This document shows positions 27,974 through 38,406 of a stretch of DNA of 64,000 nucleotides, one piece after another; the first letter of the stretch is position 1; each line of letters starts with the position of its first letter. The notes below the pieces were generated by a model. That model had not been told where the DNA came from and made no database searches. It saw nothing but the letters and a program-made list of their open reading frames with translations. The position numbers were made by a program, and so were the translations under genes. The stretch spans positions 72,110-136,109 of the forward strand of contig JADZEX010000026.1 of assembly GCA_020850355.1 (NCBI GenBank), in the 5' to 3' direction. The stretch comes from Fimbriimonadaceae bacterium (GTDB lineage: Bacteria > Armatimonadota > UBA10988).

Positions 27974-28690
27974 ATGCGACAATACGGGGGGTTGCTCCTG
28001 GGTCTGCTGGCGACCGGCAGCGCGTTGGCCGAGAAGCGGCTGACTTCGTACAACGAGGTGCGCCTGATCGACGCCTACCGCTTCCGCGGCGGGACGCGCG
28101 CCGGGACCGGGCTGATCCGCAGCGGCTGGACGCAGTACAAGCTGAACTCCGCGTTGCGGGCCCGTTTTGAGTCCTGGAGCTGGCTGCAGCTCGAAGCCGG
28201 CAAGGGCACCGGCGAGTCGCGCTACACCGGCGCCCTCGAGTGGGACGCCCATCGTCTCTTCACGTTGCGCTTGCACGGCACCTGGTACGACCGCAATGAT
28301 GAGGTCGGCAACCAGCTCTTCCAGGGCCCCAAGACCACCGAGTTGGGGGGGGCGGTGACTCTCCGCGTGCCGCTGCGGCCGACGCTGTCGTACTGGTACG
28401 ACCTCGACAGCAATGTCGGCAGCTACCTGCAGCTTGGTGTCAGCCACCGCACGCCGGTCTCGACCAACGGCTGGCTGGCCGATCTCAGCGCCAACCTGGG
28501 CTGGGACTTCGGCCGGCAGCAGGGCTTCAACGACGCCCACCTGCGGGGCTACCTGTGGTACGAGCTGGACAGCCACTTCAGCGTCGGGCCCGGGGTCGAT
28601 CTCTGGTTCCCGGCGGCCCAGGTCGACCCGACCGCCGACACCGTGCGAGCCGACTGGTCGCTGGGCCTGACCTACCGCAAGCTGTTCTGA
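27974..28690 (+). CDS. probable outer-membrane beta-barrel protein
   Basis: Signal peptide MRQYGGLLLGLLATGSALA; alternating amphipathic strands ending in ...WSLGLTYRKLF (C-terminal Phe). Confidence 0.65.
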   Translation: MRQYGGLLLGLLATGSALAEKRLTSYNEVRLIDAYRFRGGTRAGTGLIRSGWTQYKLNSALRARFESWSWLQLEAGKGTGESRYTGALEWDAHRLFTLRLHGTWYDRNDEVGNQLFQGPKTTELGGAVTLRVPLRPTLSYWYDLDSNVGSYLQLGVSHRTPVSTNGWLADLSANLGWDFGRQQGFNDAHLRGYLWYELDSHFSVGPGVDLWFPAAQVDPTADTVRADWSLGLTYRKLF

Positions 28691-28700
28691 GGCCCGCGCC

Positions 28701-31442
28701 TCACTCGAACGGTAACGGGTTGTCGGTCAGCGCCACGAGGTCCAGGAAGAGGCTCTCGCGGGGGGTCAGTTGCACCGTGTGCTCGCCCGCGGTCAACGTC
28801 AGCGGCTGCAGACAGATCAGCGTCATCGCCTGGTTCTGCGCCGCCATGCACCAGCGCCAGGCGGCCCCGACGCGCAGTTGGCTGGTCTGCTGCGCGGCGC
28901 CGTCGAGGGCGAAGTGCAGGCTGTCGTGCTGCGCGGTCGGCTCGTCGGCGCGGACCCGCAGCAGCAGGTGGTAGACGCCCGCCCGCGGGACGCCGAAGCG
29001 GTACTCGACCGGCCCCTCCTTGGCCGCGCCGGCCAACAAGAGGGCCTTGCCGCCCGAGGCCGCCGGGTCGGCGACGACCTGGTAGGCCTTCGCGCCGCTC
29101 GGCTGCTCGGCCTCCAGGAACTGCGTCCAAACGCCATCGGCCGCTGGTTTCACCGCCTGCTGGTAGCTGGTCGCCGCGTAGACCATCACGGGGCGCGAGA
29201 GCCCGTCGGGCAAGCGCACCAGGAAGGCGCCTTTGTAGAGAGCACGGGCCGTCATCCTGGCCGGCTGGAGGATCACCCGCAGCTCCAGGGGCTGGCCCGG
29301 CGTCAGGCTGCTGGCCGCGGGCTGCACCGTGAACCAGTCGAACGCGCTGTTCTGTGCGATCCGGAAGGGCGTCGTGGCGGCTCCCGACCAGGTCGCGGTG
29401 ATGGTCTGCGCGGCCCCGGCGCTGGTCTCGGCGGCGCTGAAGCGGAGCTGGTTGCGGTCCAGCCGCAGCGGCAGCGGGCGGTCGGGCAGGCTGAGCGGCG
29501 CGGCCGCCGGCAACGCGCCGAGGTCGACCGCCCCGCCGGCGGTGAAGTTTGGCAGCGCCTCGCCGCGGCCGCGGGCAGGCGAGCCGGCGCGCAAGGTGTA
29601 GTGCCCCGCGCCCGGGTCGCTGAGGCCCGGGTCACCGGTCAGCCCGTGCGCTTCAGCGCCGGCCTCGCCGTTCAGTTGAAGGTTGTAGTCGCAATCCGAC
29701 TGCGGGCTGCTGCTGCGCCGCGAGATGTTGCTGCGGGCGGCGAAGAGGTTGTTGCGGGCGACGATCTTGAGATGCGCCAGCAGCCCCAGGTCGCCCGCGT
29801 CGCCGAAGGTGGTGTTCCCGAAGACGTGCGCCACCGCGCTCGGCCCGCTCTGGTTGCTGGAGGTCTTGATCGACTGCCCGGCCAGGTTGCGCTGGTCGCC
29901 CATGTTGACCAGCAGGTTGTTGAAGACATACGACGGCCCGGCCATGCAGCCCTGGATGCTGACCCCGCAGAGGCAGCCCTCGAACCAGTTGCGGTGCACC
30001 CGCACGTTGATCTGCCCGCCGTCAATCTCGATGGCGTCGTCGTTGGCGAAGCAGTAGAAGTTGCCGTAGATGTCGGCATCGCGGTAGAAACCGCCGTCGC
30101 TGTCGAAGTTGCCGGCGCCCTCGATGGCGTCGTTCCAGCGGTGCTCGTCGCTGCCGATGAAATCGTTGTAGCGCAGCACGGTCGAGCGCGGCTTGTCGAT
30201 CCCCACCGCCTGCGGCCCGGACGGGTGGGCGTAGTACCAGGAGTTGGCGGTGGTCAGCGGGTCGTGGATGTAGTTACGCTCCAACACCGTGCCAACACTG
30301 CGACTCACCAGGATGGCGGTGTCCCAGTTGATGGCCTCCCCCGCGGGCGTGTAGTACATACCGTTCTTGTCGAACCGCTGCACGCCGATCCGGCCCCAGC
30401 CGGCGATGTCGCAGTTCTGCACGCGCACCTGCTCACACTGCCGGATGCGAATCACGTCCGCCAGGCCGCCCCGGATGGTCAGCCCGTCGAGGATCACGTG
30501 CTTCACGCGGTACAGGTCGAGAATCGGCCCCTGCCGGTCGTTGCGCAACACGAAGCCGTCGCGGGCGGTGTAGCGGATCCAGCCCTCGGGCGTGCCGCTC
30601 TCGGTGATCGCCAGGTGGCCGTCAAAGTTGGTCGCGTCGAGCACGACGGTCTTGGCGATCGGCACGGCGGAGCGCCAGGTCCGGAAGGGGCTGCTCTCCA
30701 CGGTGGCGCCCGCGGCGTCCAGCACACGCAGTTCGTAGGCGGTGTCTTCCTGCAGATTCACGACGCTGCCGCGGTACATCGTGTCCTCGGGCGCGTAGAC
30801 CGGCGGATAGACCGGCTGCCAGGCGCCGACGGTGGTGCGAAACTCGACCCGCAGGCCCGGGCGCAGCGGGCTCTTCAGGTAGTAGCCACAGGCGTTGAAG
30901 AGCGGCACCACCTCAAACGGCGCGACCTGCAGTTTGGGGTGTCCGGCGGCCCGTCGCTCGGCGATCTGGCGCTCTTCGTCCGCGCTCAGCGCGGCCGCGT
31001 ACTTCACCATATCGTAGGTGATCGAGGACTCGTCCCCGGTGGCGTAGAGGCAGGCCTCAATCCGCGACGGGCCGCTCCAGCCGAAGGCCTGCTTGAGGTT
31101 GATGGCGTAGACCCCCGGCCCGTCGATGTTGGCGACCTCGCGCTTGTCGTTGGGGGTGCGGATCAGCTTGACCTGACCGCGGTCGGAGAGCTCGCTGACC
31201 CGGACCACGAACCATGGGGTCTCATCGAGGTTGACCTGGTGGACGCGGCTGGCGGTGACCCAGCGCGGATCGGCGGCGGAGTCGACCAGGCGGAGCCGGC
31301 CCTTGGCGACGGTCAGCTCGCCGGGCGTCGAGTCGAACCGCTGCCAACCGCCCTCACTGAAGTCGTCGAGCAGATCGGCCTGGGCGCCGTGGGACAGCAG
31401 GACGAGGCAGCAGACCAGCAGGCAGCGCTTCATCGCAATCAC
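28701..31442 (-). CDS. secreted right-handed parallel beta-helix protein
   Basis: Signal peptide MKRCLLVCCLVLLSHGAQA; PbH1-like repeats (VKHVILDGLTIRGGLADVIRIRQCEQVRVQNCDIAGWG, VHRNWFEGCLCGVSIQGC). Confidence 0.8.
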   Translation of the reverse strand: MIAMKRCLLVCCLVLLSHGAQADLLDDFSEGGWQRFDSTPGELTVAKGRLRLVDSAADPRWVTASRVHQVNLDETPWFVVRVSELSDRGQVKLIRTPNDKREVANIDGPGVYAINLKQAFGWSGPSRIEACLYATGDESSITYDMVKYAAALSADEERQIAERRAAGHPKLQVAPFEVVPLFNACGYYLKSPLRPGLRVEFRTTVGAWQPVYPPVYAPEDTMYRGSVVNLQEDTAYELRVLDAAGATVESSPFRTWRSAVPIAKTVVLDATNFDGHLAITESGTPEGWIRYTARDGFVLRNDRQGPILDLYRVKHVILDGLTIRGGLADVIRIRQCEQVRVQNCDIAGWGRIGVQRFDKNGMYYTPAGEAINWDTAILVSRSVGTVLERNYIHDPLTTANSWYYAHPSGPQAVGIDKPRSTVLRYNDFIGSDEHRWNDAIEGAGNFDSDGGFYRDADIYGNFYCFANDDAIEIDGGQINVRVHRNWFEGCLCGVSIQGCMAGPSYVFNNLLVNMGDQRNLAGQSIKTSSNQSGPSAVAHVFGNTTFGDAGDLGLLAHLKIVARNNLFAARSNISRRSSSPQSDCDYNLQLNGEAGAEAHGLTGDPGLSDPGAGHYTLRAGSPARGRGEALPNFTAGGAVDLGALPAAAPLSLPDRPLPLRLDRNQLRFSAAETSAGAAQTITATWSGAATTPFRIAQNSAFDWFTVQPAASSLTPGQPLELRVILQPARMTARALYKGAFLVRLPDGLSRPVMVYAATSYQQAVKPAADGVWTQFLEAEQPSGAKAYQVVADPAASGGKALLLAGAAKEGPVEYRFGVPRAGVYHLLLRVRADEPTAQHDSLHFALDGAAQQTSQLRVGAAWRWCMAAQNQAMTLICLQPLTLTAGEHTVQLTPRESLFLDLVALTDNPLPFE

Positions 31443-31549
31443 CTCGCGCCGCGGCGCGGCGCCGATCGCTCATTCGCCAGCGACCGGCGACTCCTGTCGT
31501 GGCACGTGCTACCATGCCGCCGGCCGCGGCAGGCGGCGGGAGGCGCGGT

Positions 31550-32722
31550 GTGACACCGTTACGGGTCGGCGTGGTGGGGCTCGGCATCCGAGGGCTCTGG
31601 CTGGCACGCCTGGCGGCTGACAGCCCGGCCACCGAGCTGGTGGCGCTGGCCGACCTCAATCCGGACATGCGCGACGTCGGCCGGCAGTGCTTCCCAACGG
31701 TGACCATCCACCAGGACGGCGTGGCGCTGGCTGGCGATCCGGCCGTCGAAGCCGTACTGGTCGGCACGGGCGACCGCTTTCACGCCCAGAACGCCCGCGA
31801 AGCGCTGCGGGCTGGGAAGCACGTCCTGGTCGAGAAGCCGCTGGCCCAGAGCTTCGCCGACCTGCGGGAGCTGCAGCGACTCGAGGCGGCCAGTGGCTGT
31901 CGCCTGGGCACCTACCTCGAACTGCGCCACAGCACGCTCTGGCGGCGCGCCAAGGCCGTGCTCGAGAGTGGTGAGGTCGGCCAGCTCTACGCTGCCACTT
32001 TGCTCGACCATGTCGGCCGCGACAAGGCGCAGTTCTTCGGTCGGCGGCGCGCCCGCTCGCGCGACCAGATGGTCAGCCTGGTGCTGCAGAAGGGGGTCCA
32101 CTGCCTGGACCTGCTGAACTGGTTCCTGGGCAGTGCGCCCCGCCGCGTCGCGGCGGTCGGCAAGCTGGCCCACTTCGGCGGCACCGCAGCGGCCGACAAG
32201 CGCTGCTGCGCCTGCGACGAAGCGGCCACCTGTCCGCACTTTCACGAGCACACCTACCCGCTCAACCCGCCGGGCATCGTGCTCGACCATGGCGATGACC
32301 ACTGCGTCTGGTCCAGCGCCTGCGACCTGGAGGACATCAGCCTGCTGAGCATCGAGTACGCCAGTGGCGCCGTGGCGTCGTACCACGAGGTCCACTTCGC
32401 GCCCTACTACAGCACGCACTTCACCTTCTACGGCAGCCTGGCGCAGCTCGATGTCGAGGCCAACCACGACACCAACGAGTGCTGGTTGCAGGTCACCGCC
32501 CGCCACACCCAACAGCAACGCCGCGAGCGGCCCAGCCGCGACACCGGCCACGGGGGCGCCGACCCGGCGCTGCTGGCCGACTTCGCCGCCGCCGTGCGCG
32601 AGGGCCGGCCACCGCTCTGCGACCTGCGCGCCGGCTACGAAAGCGCCCAGATCGGCATCGCCACGCGGCTTAGTCTCGACAGCGGCCAGTTTGTGGAACT
32701 GCCGCCGTTTGAGTCGCCGTAG
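31550..32722 (+). CDS. Gfo/Idh/MocA family oxidoreductase
   Basis: RVGVVGLGIRGLWLARLA, HVLVEKPLAQS, QKGVHCLDLLNWFLGSAPRRVAAVG; Cys-rich insert KRCCACDEAATCPHFH. Confidence 0.88.
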   Translation: MTPLRVGVVGLGIRGLWLARLAADSPATELVALADLNPDMRDVGRQCFPTVTIHQDGVALAGDPAVEAVLVGTGDRFHAQNAREALRAGKHVLVEKPLAQSFADLRELQRLEAASGCRLGTYLELRHSTLWRRAKAVLESGEVGQLYAATLLDHVGRDKAQFFGRRRARSRDQMVSLVLQKGVHCLDLLNWFLGSAPRRVAAVGKLAHFGGTAAADKRCCACDEAATCPHFHEHTYPLNPPGIVLDHGDDHCVWSSACDLEDISLLSIEYASGAVASYHEVHFAPYYSTHFTFYGSLAQLDVEANHDTNECWLQVTARHTQQQRRERPSRDTGHGGADPALLADFAAAVREGRPPLCDLRAGYESAQIGIATRLSLDSGQFVELPPFESP

Positions 32723-32725
32723 CCG

Positions 32726-35104
32726 CTACCGCACCTGCACCACGGCATACTGCCGCAGTTCGTTGAGGCGCACCCGCAGGCCGTCGCCGGCGGCGGTGAC
32801 CGTGGCCTCGAGAGGCCCTTCCGGCACCCGCACGGTGGTGCTGGCCGCCGGGAGCCGCAGGCCGGGGACTTGCAGCTCCAGCGTCAACTCGCCGGTCGGC
32901 AGGCTGTGCTCGCGGGCCTGCTGCTCGGCTTCGGTGAGTCGCGGGTCGAGCGTCGCGGCGTGGTTCAGCAGGTGCACCAGCAGGCCGCGCGGCGTGCGCT
33001 GCAGGTCGACGGTCACCAACTCGGCCCCGCGGCCGGTCAGCCGTACCAACGGCTGCGCCGCGCGGAGGGGCGCAACGACCGCCAGCAGCTTGGCGTCGGT
33101 GGCACTCAGCGGGACATGCATCGCCGGAATCTCGATCGCCTGTTTGGCCTCACAGCGCAGCCAGAGGCCCAGCTCGTACATCGTCTCGACGCGATAGCCC
33201 TCGCCGTAGGGCGCCCACGACTCGCCGTCGGGCGCGGCCCCGGCGGCGAGCAGTTTCTGGCCGTCGGGCTGGCGGTACGACTCGTTGAGCAGATTCCGCG
33301 CGATGGCCTGCTGCGCCTCGTCCCAGGGCCCGAACTTGACGTTGCGGAACCAGACTCGGCCGCCGTGGTTGCGGAACAGGAGATGCACCGAGGCCGACTT
33401 CAGGGGCTTCTCGGAGTTGATCACGCAGCGCGAGAACTCCCAGTCGTGCGACCCGGTGCTGAAGCGGGCGACCTGCCCCCAGAGCGGGGTGCCGTCCTGG
33501 TGGAGCAGGTCGACGTACAGCGCGTAGTTGCTGTCGGCCTGCCCACTGACACCCTCGGCCTTGCTCCAACCCTCGATTACCACCTTGCCGGGCGTGGTCT
33601 GGTTGAGCGCGACGTACTGCGTCGCCCCGGCCGTGGTGCCGCCGAAGGCATCCTCCAGCCAGTAGTGCGTGGCGCCGCGACCGACCGGGCGCTGGCGTAA
33701 CGGCGCCTCGCCGGCCGGTGGGGTGGCCCACTCTGGCCGGGTCGCCCGGTCCCGCCAGTCGGCGCCGTACCTGGCGGTCTCGGCGCCGAGCAGCAAGGCC
33801 CGTCCGCCGCCGCGGAGCCAGCCGTCGACGGTCCGAATGGCGTCGTCCTCGAGGGCCGGTGCGTCGAGCATCACCAGGCCGGTCAGGCCGCTCAGAGCGG
33901 CCGGCTGCAGGCCGACATCGGAGACCACCCGGTACGGCACCTGGGCCTTCTGCAGCGCCTGCGCGAAGGCCAGGCATTGGCGGTGGGTCTGGCTGGAAAG
34001 CAAGTAGCTGCGCGGCGAGAAGAGCAGGCCAATCTCCCCGAGCTCCTGCGCGGTCGCCAGCTCGTCGGCCAGGTCGCGGGCCAGGGCGAAGTAGGCCCGC
34101 ACCGCGGGCAGGTGCTCCCGCAGCAGGTTGCCCGTGCCAGGACCGCCCAGCCCCAGCCACGACACCGCCCCCTGACTGACGATCTCGGCCAGCGCCAGCC
34201 GCAGCCGGTCAGGCGCCATGCGGCCGTGGTGCAGGGCGCCCTGTTCGTCGGTCAGCAAGTGATAGGTCACCGACATCGCGGCGGGCCGGCTGGTGGGCCG
34301 CTCGCTGAGGGCGTGGGCCACCTTGAGCCACGGGATCTGCGTGCCGCCGGGGGGGAACGCACCGTGCGTGGTGCCCTCGATGCACATCAGGTCGTAGTGG
34401 TCGCCGTAGGCCCACTGGTAGGTCGACCCGCTGTCCTGGTGGTAGGTCCCGTCCAGCCCGAAGCCGGGGACAATGGCGCGGGCGGTCCGACGCAGGTCGC
34501 CCAGGAAGTCCATCACGCAACGGATCCGCCACTCTCGCAGGGCCATGCGGGTCGGCAGATCGCTGGCGCCAATGGCCTCGGTCAACACCGGCGCCAACTG
34601 CCGGGCGGCGGCAAACTCCGTCCAACTGGCGAGGCAGTGCGGGCAGAAGCAGGACTCGTAGTGGCTGGCGTAGTCGACATGCACGCCGCGGTGGCCCTGC
34701 TGCGCCAGCCCGCGGAAGTGCTCGCGCGAGAACTCCAGCCAGAGCGGGTTGTTGACGCAGGCGGTCCAGCCGTACTGGGCAATGGTCGGGAACAGCGGAT
34801 CGGCCGGCCGCAAGAAGCTGCCATCCTGACGCACCGCGGCGCGGGCGCGGATCCAGCTCTCGTCGTGGCTGCGGCTGTCCATGTAGTTCAGCGTGAACCA
34901 GCCCCGCGTGGCCAGCCCGGCGGCCCTGGCTGCCGCGGGCTGGGCGCCGAAGGCGCAGTTGACGCCGGTCGCGGCCCAGGCGGCGAGATCGGCTGGCTCC
35001 TGCGGCAGACCGCTGATGAACAGCTCGCGGCACCGCCCGCGCTGGAACAGGGCCGAGTCGTCGGCCGCGCCCAAGGTCAAGACCACCAGACACCACAACA
35101 CCAT
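32726..35104 (-). CDS. secreted glycoside-hydrolase-like protein (GHL6/GH42-like barrel with accessory beta domain)
   Basis: GRCRELFISGLPQEPADLAAWAATGVNCAFG, VHVDYASHYESCFCPHCLASW, GLDGTYHQDSGSTYQWAYGDHYDLMCIEGT, C-terminal beta-rich region. Confidence 0.55.
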   Translation of the reverse strand: MVLWCLVVLTLGAADDSALFQRGRCRELFISGLPQEPADLAAWAATGVNCAFGAQPAAARAAGLATRGWFTLNYMDSRSHDESWIRARAAVRQDGSFLRPADPLFPTIAQYGWTACVNNPLWLEFSREHFRGLAQQGHRGVHVDYASHYESCFCPHCLASWTEFAAARQLAPVLTEAIGASDLPTRMALREWRIRCVMDFLGDLRRTARAIVPGFGLDGTYHQDSGSTYQWAYGDHYDLMCIEGTTHGAFPPGGTQIPWLKVAHALSERPTSRPAAMSVTYHLLTDEQGALHHGRMAPDRLRLALAEIVSQGAVSWLGLGGPGTGNLLREHLPAVRAYFALARDLADELATAQELGEIGLLFSPRSYLLSSQTHRQCLAFAQALQKAQVPYRVVSDVGLQPAALSGLTGLVMLDAPALEDDAIRTVDGWLRGGGRALLLGAETARYGADWRDRATRPEWATPPAGEAPLRQRPVGRGATHYWLEDAFGGTTAGATQYVALNQTTPGKVVIEGWSKAEGVSGQADSNYALYVDLLHQDGTPLWGQVARFSTGSHDWEFSRCVINSEKPLKSASVHLLFRNHGGRVWFRNVKFGPWDEAQQAIARNLLNESYRQPDGQKLLAAGAAPDGESWAPYGEGYRVETMYELGLWLRCEAKQAIEIPAMHVPLSATDAKLLAVVAPLRAAQPLVRLTGRGAELVTVDLQRTPRGLLVHLLNHAATLDPRLTEAEQQAREHSLPTGELTLELQVPGLRLPAASTTVRVPEGPLEATVTAAGDGLRVRLNELRQYAVVQVR

Positions 35105-35167
35105 GCCGGCGCTCCGCTGCCGCGGCGACCGTTCCGGCCGCGCCGGCCGGTTCCTCCCAAGCCGCGC

Positions 35168-37435
35168 CTACGGTACCGCGGGGGGCTCCGGCGCGGGACT
35201 GGCGGGCGACGGCAGGTCGGCGCCCGCCGGGACGGTGGGGGCGGGCGAGGGGATTGGGGCGGTCGGGTCGATCCGGTAGATCGCCACGGCCGGCAGATCG
35301 GGCGCGACGGGCAGCCGGGCCGGGTAGACCAGCTTGCATTGCGCCAGTTTCGGGAGCCGATAGCTGCCCAGCTCGTAAGTGCCGTAGTAGAGGTGCGTGA
35401 CGCCCGACTCACTGAGCTTGAGGAGCCCCGGCAGGTTGCCGGCCGGGTCCTGCAGCACGGCATTCAGCTCGCGGAGCTTCTCGCCGAAGCCGATCGTCTC
35501 GGCCCAGTGGCCGCAGTAGACGGTGAAGCCGGCCCGCCCGGGCAGGTAGCTGCCGACTGTCGGCAGGCAGGCCACCACGGCGTCGCGAGGGAGGTGCTGG
35601 CGCATCCAGTCCCAGGCCTCGACCTCGGCTTGCGGCAAGTAGAAGGGCGGCATCAGCGCGGCCTGCAGCTTGGCGGCGTTGTTGTGGTGGACCGCCTCCA
35701 CGGAAGCCATCACAAACAGCACATTGGACGGCAGCAGCGCCAGCAGGCCAAGCAACGCCAGTTGCCGCTGCGCGGTGGCTCGCCGGCAGGCGAGGTCGGC
35801 CCGGACCGCCCAGACCGCGCCGACCGTCGCCAGCCGGGTGCGCGTCCTCCACACGGCCAGCATCGTCGCGGCGAGCCGCGTCAGGCGCCACAGGCCAAGG
35901 GTCGCGAGGACCGCCAGCACGACGTGGAAGCCCTCGATCATCTTGCGCTGGAACGGGAACAGGCCGCTCGGCAGGTAGATGCAGCCCGCGTGGACCACCA
36001 GCCAGACCACCAGGAAGCGGCCCGGCCAGCGGCGCTGCCGCAACGCCCGCACGACACCGACCAGTGCCAACGGCAGCAGCAGGCCGTAGCTCACCAGCAT
36101 CGTCGGCAAGGGTGGGGTGGCGGTGACCGTGTTGGCCTTCGCGGCGTACAGCGCATCGCTGCCGATCAGCCACTTCTGGTACCCCACGGCGGGCACCGTC
36201 AGCAGCACGATCAGCCCCAACGCCAGCCAGCCGCCGCGGGCCTGCTGCCCGGCTGCAGCGCTCTGCCAGAGGGTATACACCCCAAGCGTCAGCAGCAGCG
36301 GTACCGCGTCGTAGGTGTGGATGTTGGCCAGCAGCAGGCCGGCCAGACCGGCCACCGCGGCGTAGCCGTACCGCTGCGTCCGGATCGCCAGCTCGCCGCA
36401 CACCAGACTGACCAGCAGCAGGGCCACCGAAACGGTGAACAGGGGGTTGAGGTAGGCCGACAGAAAGGTGATCGCCTCGGGCATCACCAGGTCCGGTTCG
36501 ACGTCGATCGGGTCGAGCTGCAACCAGCGCCCGAGCACCAGCCAGGCGGCCAGCGAGCCGGCCACAAGCGCCACCCAGCGCCACCGGCGCAGGTCGGGGC
36601 CGGGCACCTGGGTCAGCCAGCCGTAGGCCAGCAACCCCAGTCCGGCGCAGCCCAGGCCGAGCCAGCGCGTCGCCGACTCCATCGGTGCCGGTGGCAGGGC
36701 CGCCAACCAGAGCAACGCCACGGTCCAGTCTCGCAGCGGCCGTCGCGTGGTGGTGCGCCAGGGCGCCGCCAGCGTCACGGCGCCGGCCAGCAGCAGCCAG
36801 TCCGGCCGGGGCGTGCCGCGCAGCAACAAGGCGCACAGCACGGCGCCGACGGCGGCGGCGGAGTCGTCCTCGCGCACTGCCCGCTCGCCCCAACGCACGC
36901 CCAGCAGCAGCAGCCCGACGCTCAACAGCAGCAGCGGATTGAACGGCGTCTCCGGCCCGCTGCCGATCTGGAACCAGCCGGCCCCCGACGAGAGCAGCAC
37001 CACCGCCAGCCCGAGCTGCCGCCACTGCCGTCGGGCGGTCACCGCCGCCAGCAGCGCGTAGACCAGCGGACCCAACAGCGCCACGGCCAGCAGCCGGGCC
37101 AGCGCCCAAACCTCGTACGGCGAGAGGCCAACGGCCGCCGCCAGCCGGCCGCAGCCGAGCATGAAGAGGTTGAAGAAGTGCCCGGTGTGCGGCTCGCTGG
37201 TGAACTCGTTCCGGAAGAAGCTGCTGCCCTCGGCGGCCTGCCGGATCCAGCTCAGGTGGACGTTCGGCTCGTCGGGGTTGAACAAGAACCCGAGGTAGTG
37301 CTGCCCCGAGGGTGTGCGCGCGGAGGCGAAGACGTAGGGCAGGGTGGTCAGCACCGCCAGCGTCGCGGCGAGGGCCAGCGCCCAGCGCCACTCGCCGGGC
37401 CGCACCGCCGGCCGACTCCGCGGCGCCTCGCTCAT
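35168..37435 (-). CDS. polytopic membrane protein, probable GT-C/ArnT-like
   Basis: About 12 hydrophobic segments; LGFLFNPDEPNVHLSWIRQAAEGSSFFRNEFTSEPHTGHFFNLFML loop; Pro-rich C-terminus. Confidence 0.6.
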   Translation of the reverse strand: MSEAPRSRPAVRPGEWRWALALAATLAVLTTLPYVFASARTPSGQHYLGFLFNPDEPNVHLSWIRQAAEGSSFFRNEFTSEPHTGHFFNLFMLGCGRLAAAVGLSPYEVWALARLLAVALLGPLVYALLAAVTARRQWRQLGLAVVLLSSGAGWFQIGSGPETPFNPLLLLSVGLLLLGVRWGERAVREDDSAAAVGAVLCALLLRGTPRPDWLLLAGAVTLAAPWRTTTRRPLRDWTVALLWLAALPPAPMESATRWLGLGCAGLGLLAYGWLTQVPGPDLRRWRWVALVAGSLAAWLVLGRWLQLDPIDVEPDLVMPEAITFLSAYLNPLFTVSVALLLVSLVCGELAIRTQRYGYAAVAGLAGLLLANIHTYDAVPLLLTLGVYTLWQSAAAGQQARGGWLALGLIVLLTVPAVGYQKWLIGSDALYAAKANTVTATPPLPTMLVSYGLLLPLALVGVVRALRQRRWPGRFLVVWLVVHAGCIYLPSGLFPFQRKMIEGFHVVLAVLATLGLWRLTRLAATMLAVWRTRTRLATVGAVWAVRADLACRRATAQRQLALLGLLALLPSNVLFVMASVEAVHHNNAAKLQAALMPPFYLPQAEVEAWDWMRQHLPRDAVVACLPTVGSYLPGRAGFTVYCGHWAETIGFGEKLRELNAVLQDPAGNLPGLLKLSESGVTHLYYGTYELGSYRLPKLAQCKLVYPARLPVAPDLPAVAIYRIDPTAPIPSPAPTVPAGADLPSPASPAPEPPAVP

Positions 37436-37854
37436 GAGGCGGCTTCCACCGCCGCGGCCGGTTCCGCCGTCGCCGGCTCGGGCTGGTTGCTGGTGGCCAC
37501 CAGCACCACCCCGGCGATGATCACCGCCAGGCCGGCGACTCGCTGCAGCGGCACCGGTTCATGGTAGACGAAGTACCGCAGCACCGTCACGATCACGTAG
37601 TTCAGAGCGACCATCGGATAGGCGACTGTCAGGGGCACCTTGCTGATCACCATCAGGTAGCCCATGCTGCTGAGCACGAAGCAGCCCAGACCGAACGCCA
37701 CGCCGGGCGTCAGCATTGCCCTCAGCAGCATCCCAAGGCCCTGCAGCGCGCCGTGGACCGAGGTGTAGTCGTCCAGGGCCTTCTTCATGCTGAGCTGACC
37801 GACGGCTCCCAGCACCAGCGCCACCGCGAACAGGCCGAACAACTTCAAGGTCAT
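37432..37854 (-). CDS. EamA/SMR-like small transporter
   Basis: Four TM segments; VLGAVGQLSMKKALDDY, VAYPMVALNYVIVTVLRYFVYHEPVPLQRVAGLAVIIAGVVLV. Confidence 0.8.
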   Translation of the reverse strand: MTLKLFGLFAVALVLGAVGQLSMKKALDDYTSVHGALQGLGMLLRAMLTPGVAFGLGCFVLSSMGYLMVISKVPLTVAYPMVALNYVIVTVLRYFVYHEPVPLQRVAGLAVIIAGVVLVATSNQPEPATAEPAAAVEAAS

Positions 37855-37875
37855 GCTGTTTCCTTCACTCCCCGC

Positions 37876-38406
37876 TCACCGCGGCGGCTGCGGCGCCAAC
37901 CAGCGGCGGCTCGGGCGCGGCGCGAGCACGGCCACCGCCTCGCCCACCAGGGCGCTCCGCGGAACCGGCCCAAAATCGCGCGAATCATCACTCCGGGGGC
38001 GGTTGTCCCCCAGTACGTAGACACTGTCGGGGGGGACCGTCACCAGCGGCAGGCGCTCCCCTCGGAAGGGCTGCGCATAGGGCTCGGCGAGCAGTTTGCC
38101 GTTGATCCGCACACCGGCCGGGCCAACCGCCACCTGCTCGCCCGGCAGGCCGATCACCCGCTTCACCAGCCACTCGCCATCTTTCGGCGAGAGCAGCACG
38201 ATGATCTGTCCGCGTGGCGGCAGACGCTTCTTGGCGTGCCAGGTGTTGACCAGCAACTGGTCGGCCGGCTGCAACGTCGGCTCCATGCTGTGTTGCGCCA
38301 CCTGCACCGGCCGATAGACCAGGAGCCGTAACAGCAAGATGCTGAGGAGCGGCAGGAGCACCGCCAGATCGACCAAAATCCGCACCCAACGTCGGCGGCC
38401 GCTCAC
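37876..38406 (-). CDS. lepB: signal peptidase I
   Basis: VAQHSMEPTLQPADQLLVN, DGEWLVKRVIGLPGEQV, SVYVLGDNRPRSDDSRDFGPVP. Confidence 0.93.
   Translation of the reverse strand: MSGRRRWVRILVDLAVLLPLLSILLLRLLVYRPVQVAQHSMEPTLQPADQLLVNTWHAKKRLPPRGQIIVLLSPKDGEWLVKRVIGLPGEQVAVGPAGVRINGKLLAEPYAQPFRGERLPLVTVPPDSVYVLGDNRPRSDDSRDFGPVPRSALVGEAVAVLAPRPSRRWLAPQPPR

Noticed and set aside
28680-28710. GAGGC-CCGC-GCCTC as terminator
   Set aside because: Only a 5-bp stem and no T tract.
28770-31553. 927-aa plus-strand ORF
   Set aside because: Antisense shadow of the beta-helix gene; no recognisable domain.
33977-37567. 1196-aa plus-strand ORF
   Set aside because: Antisense to three well-supported minus-strand genes; Gln/Arg/Gly-rich composition typical of spurious high-GC shadow ORFs.
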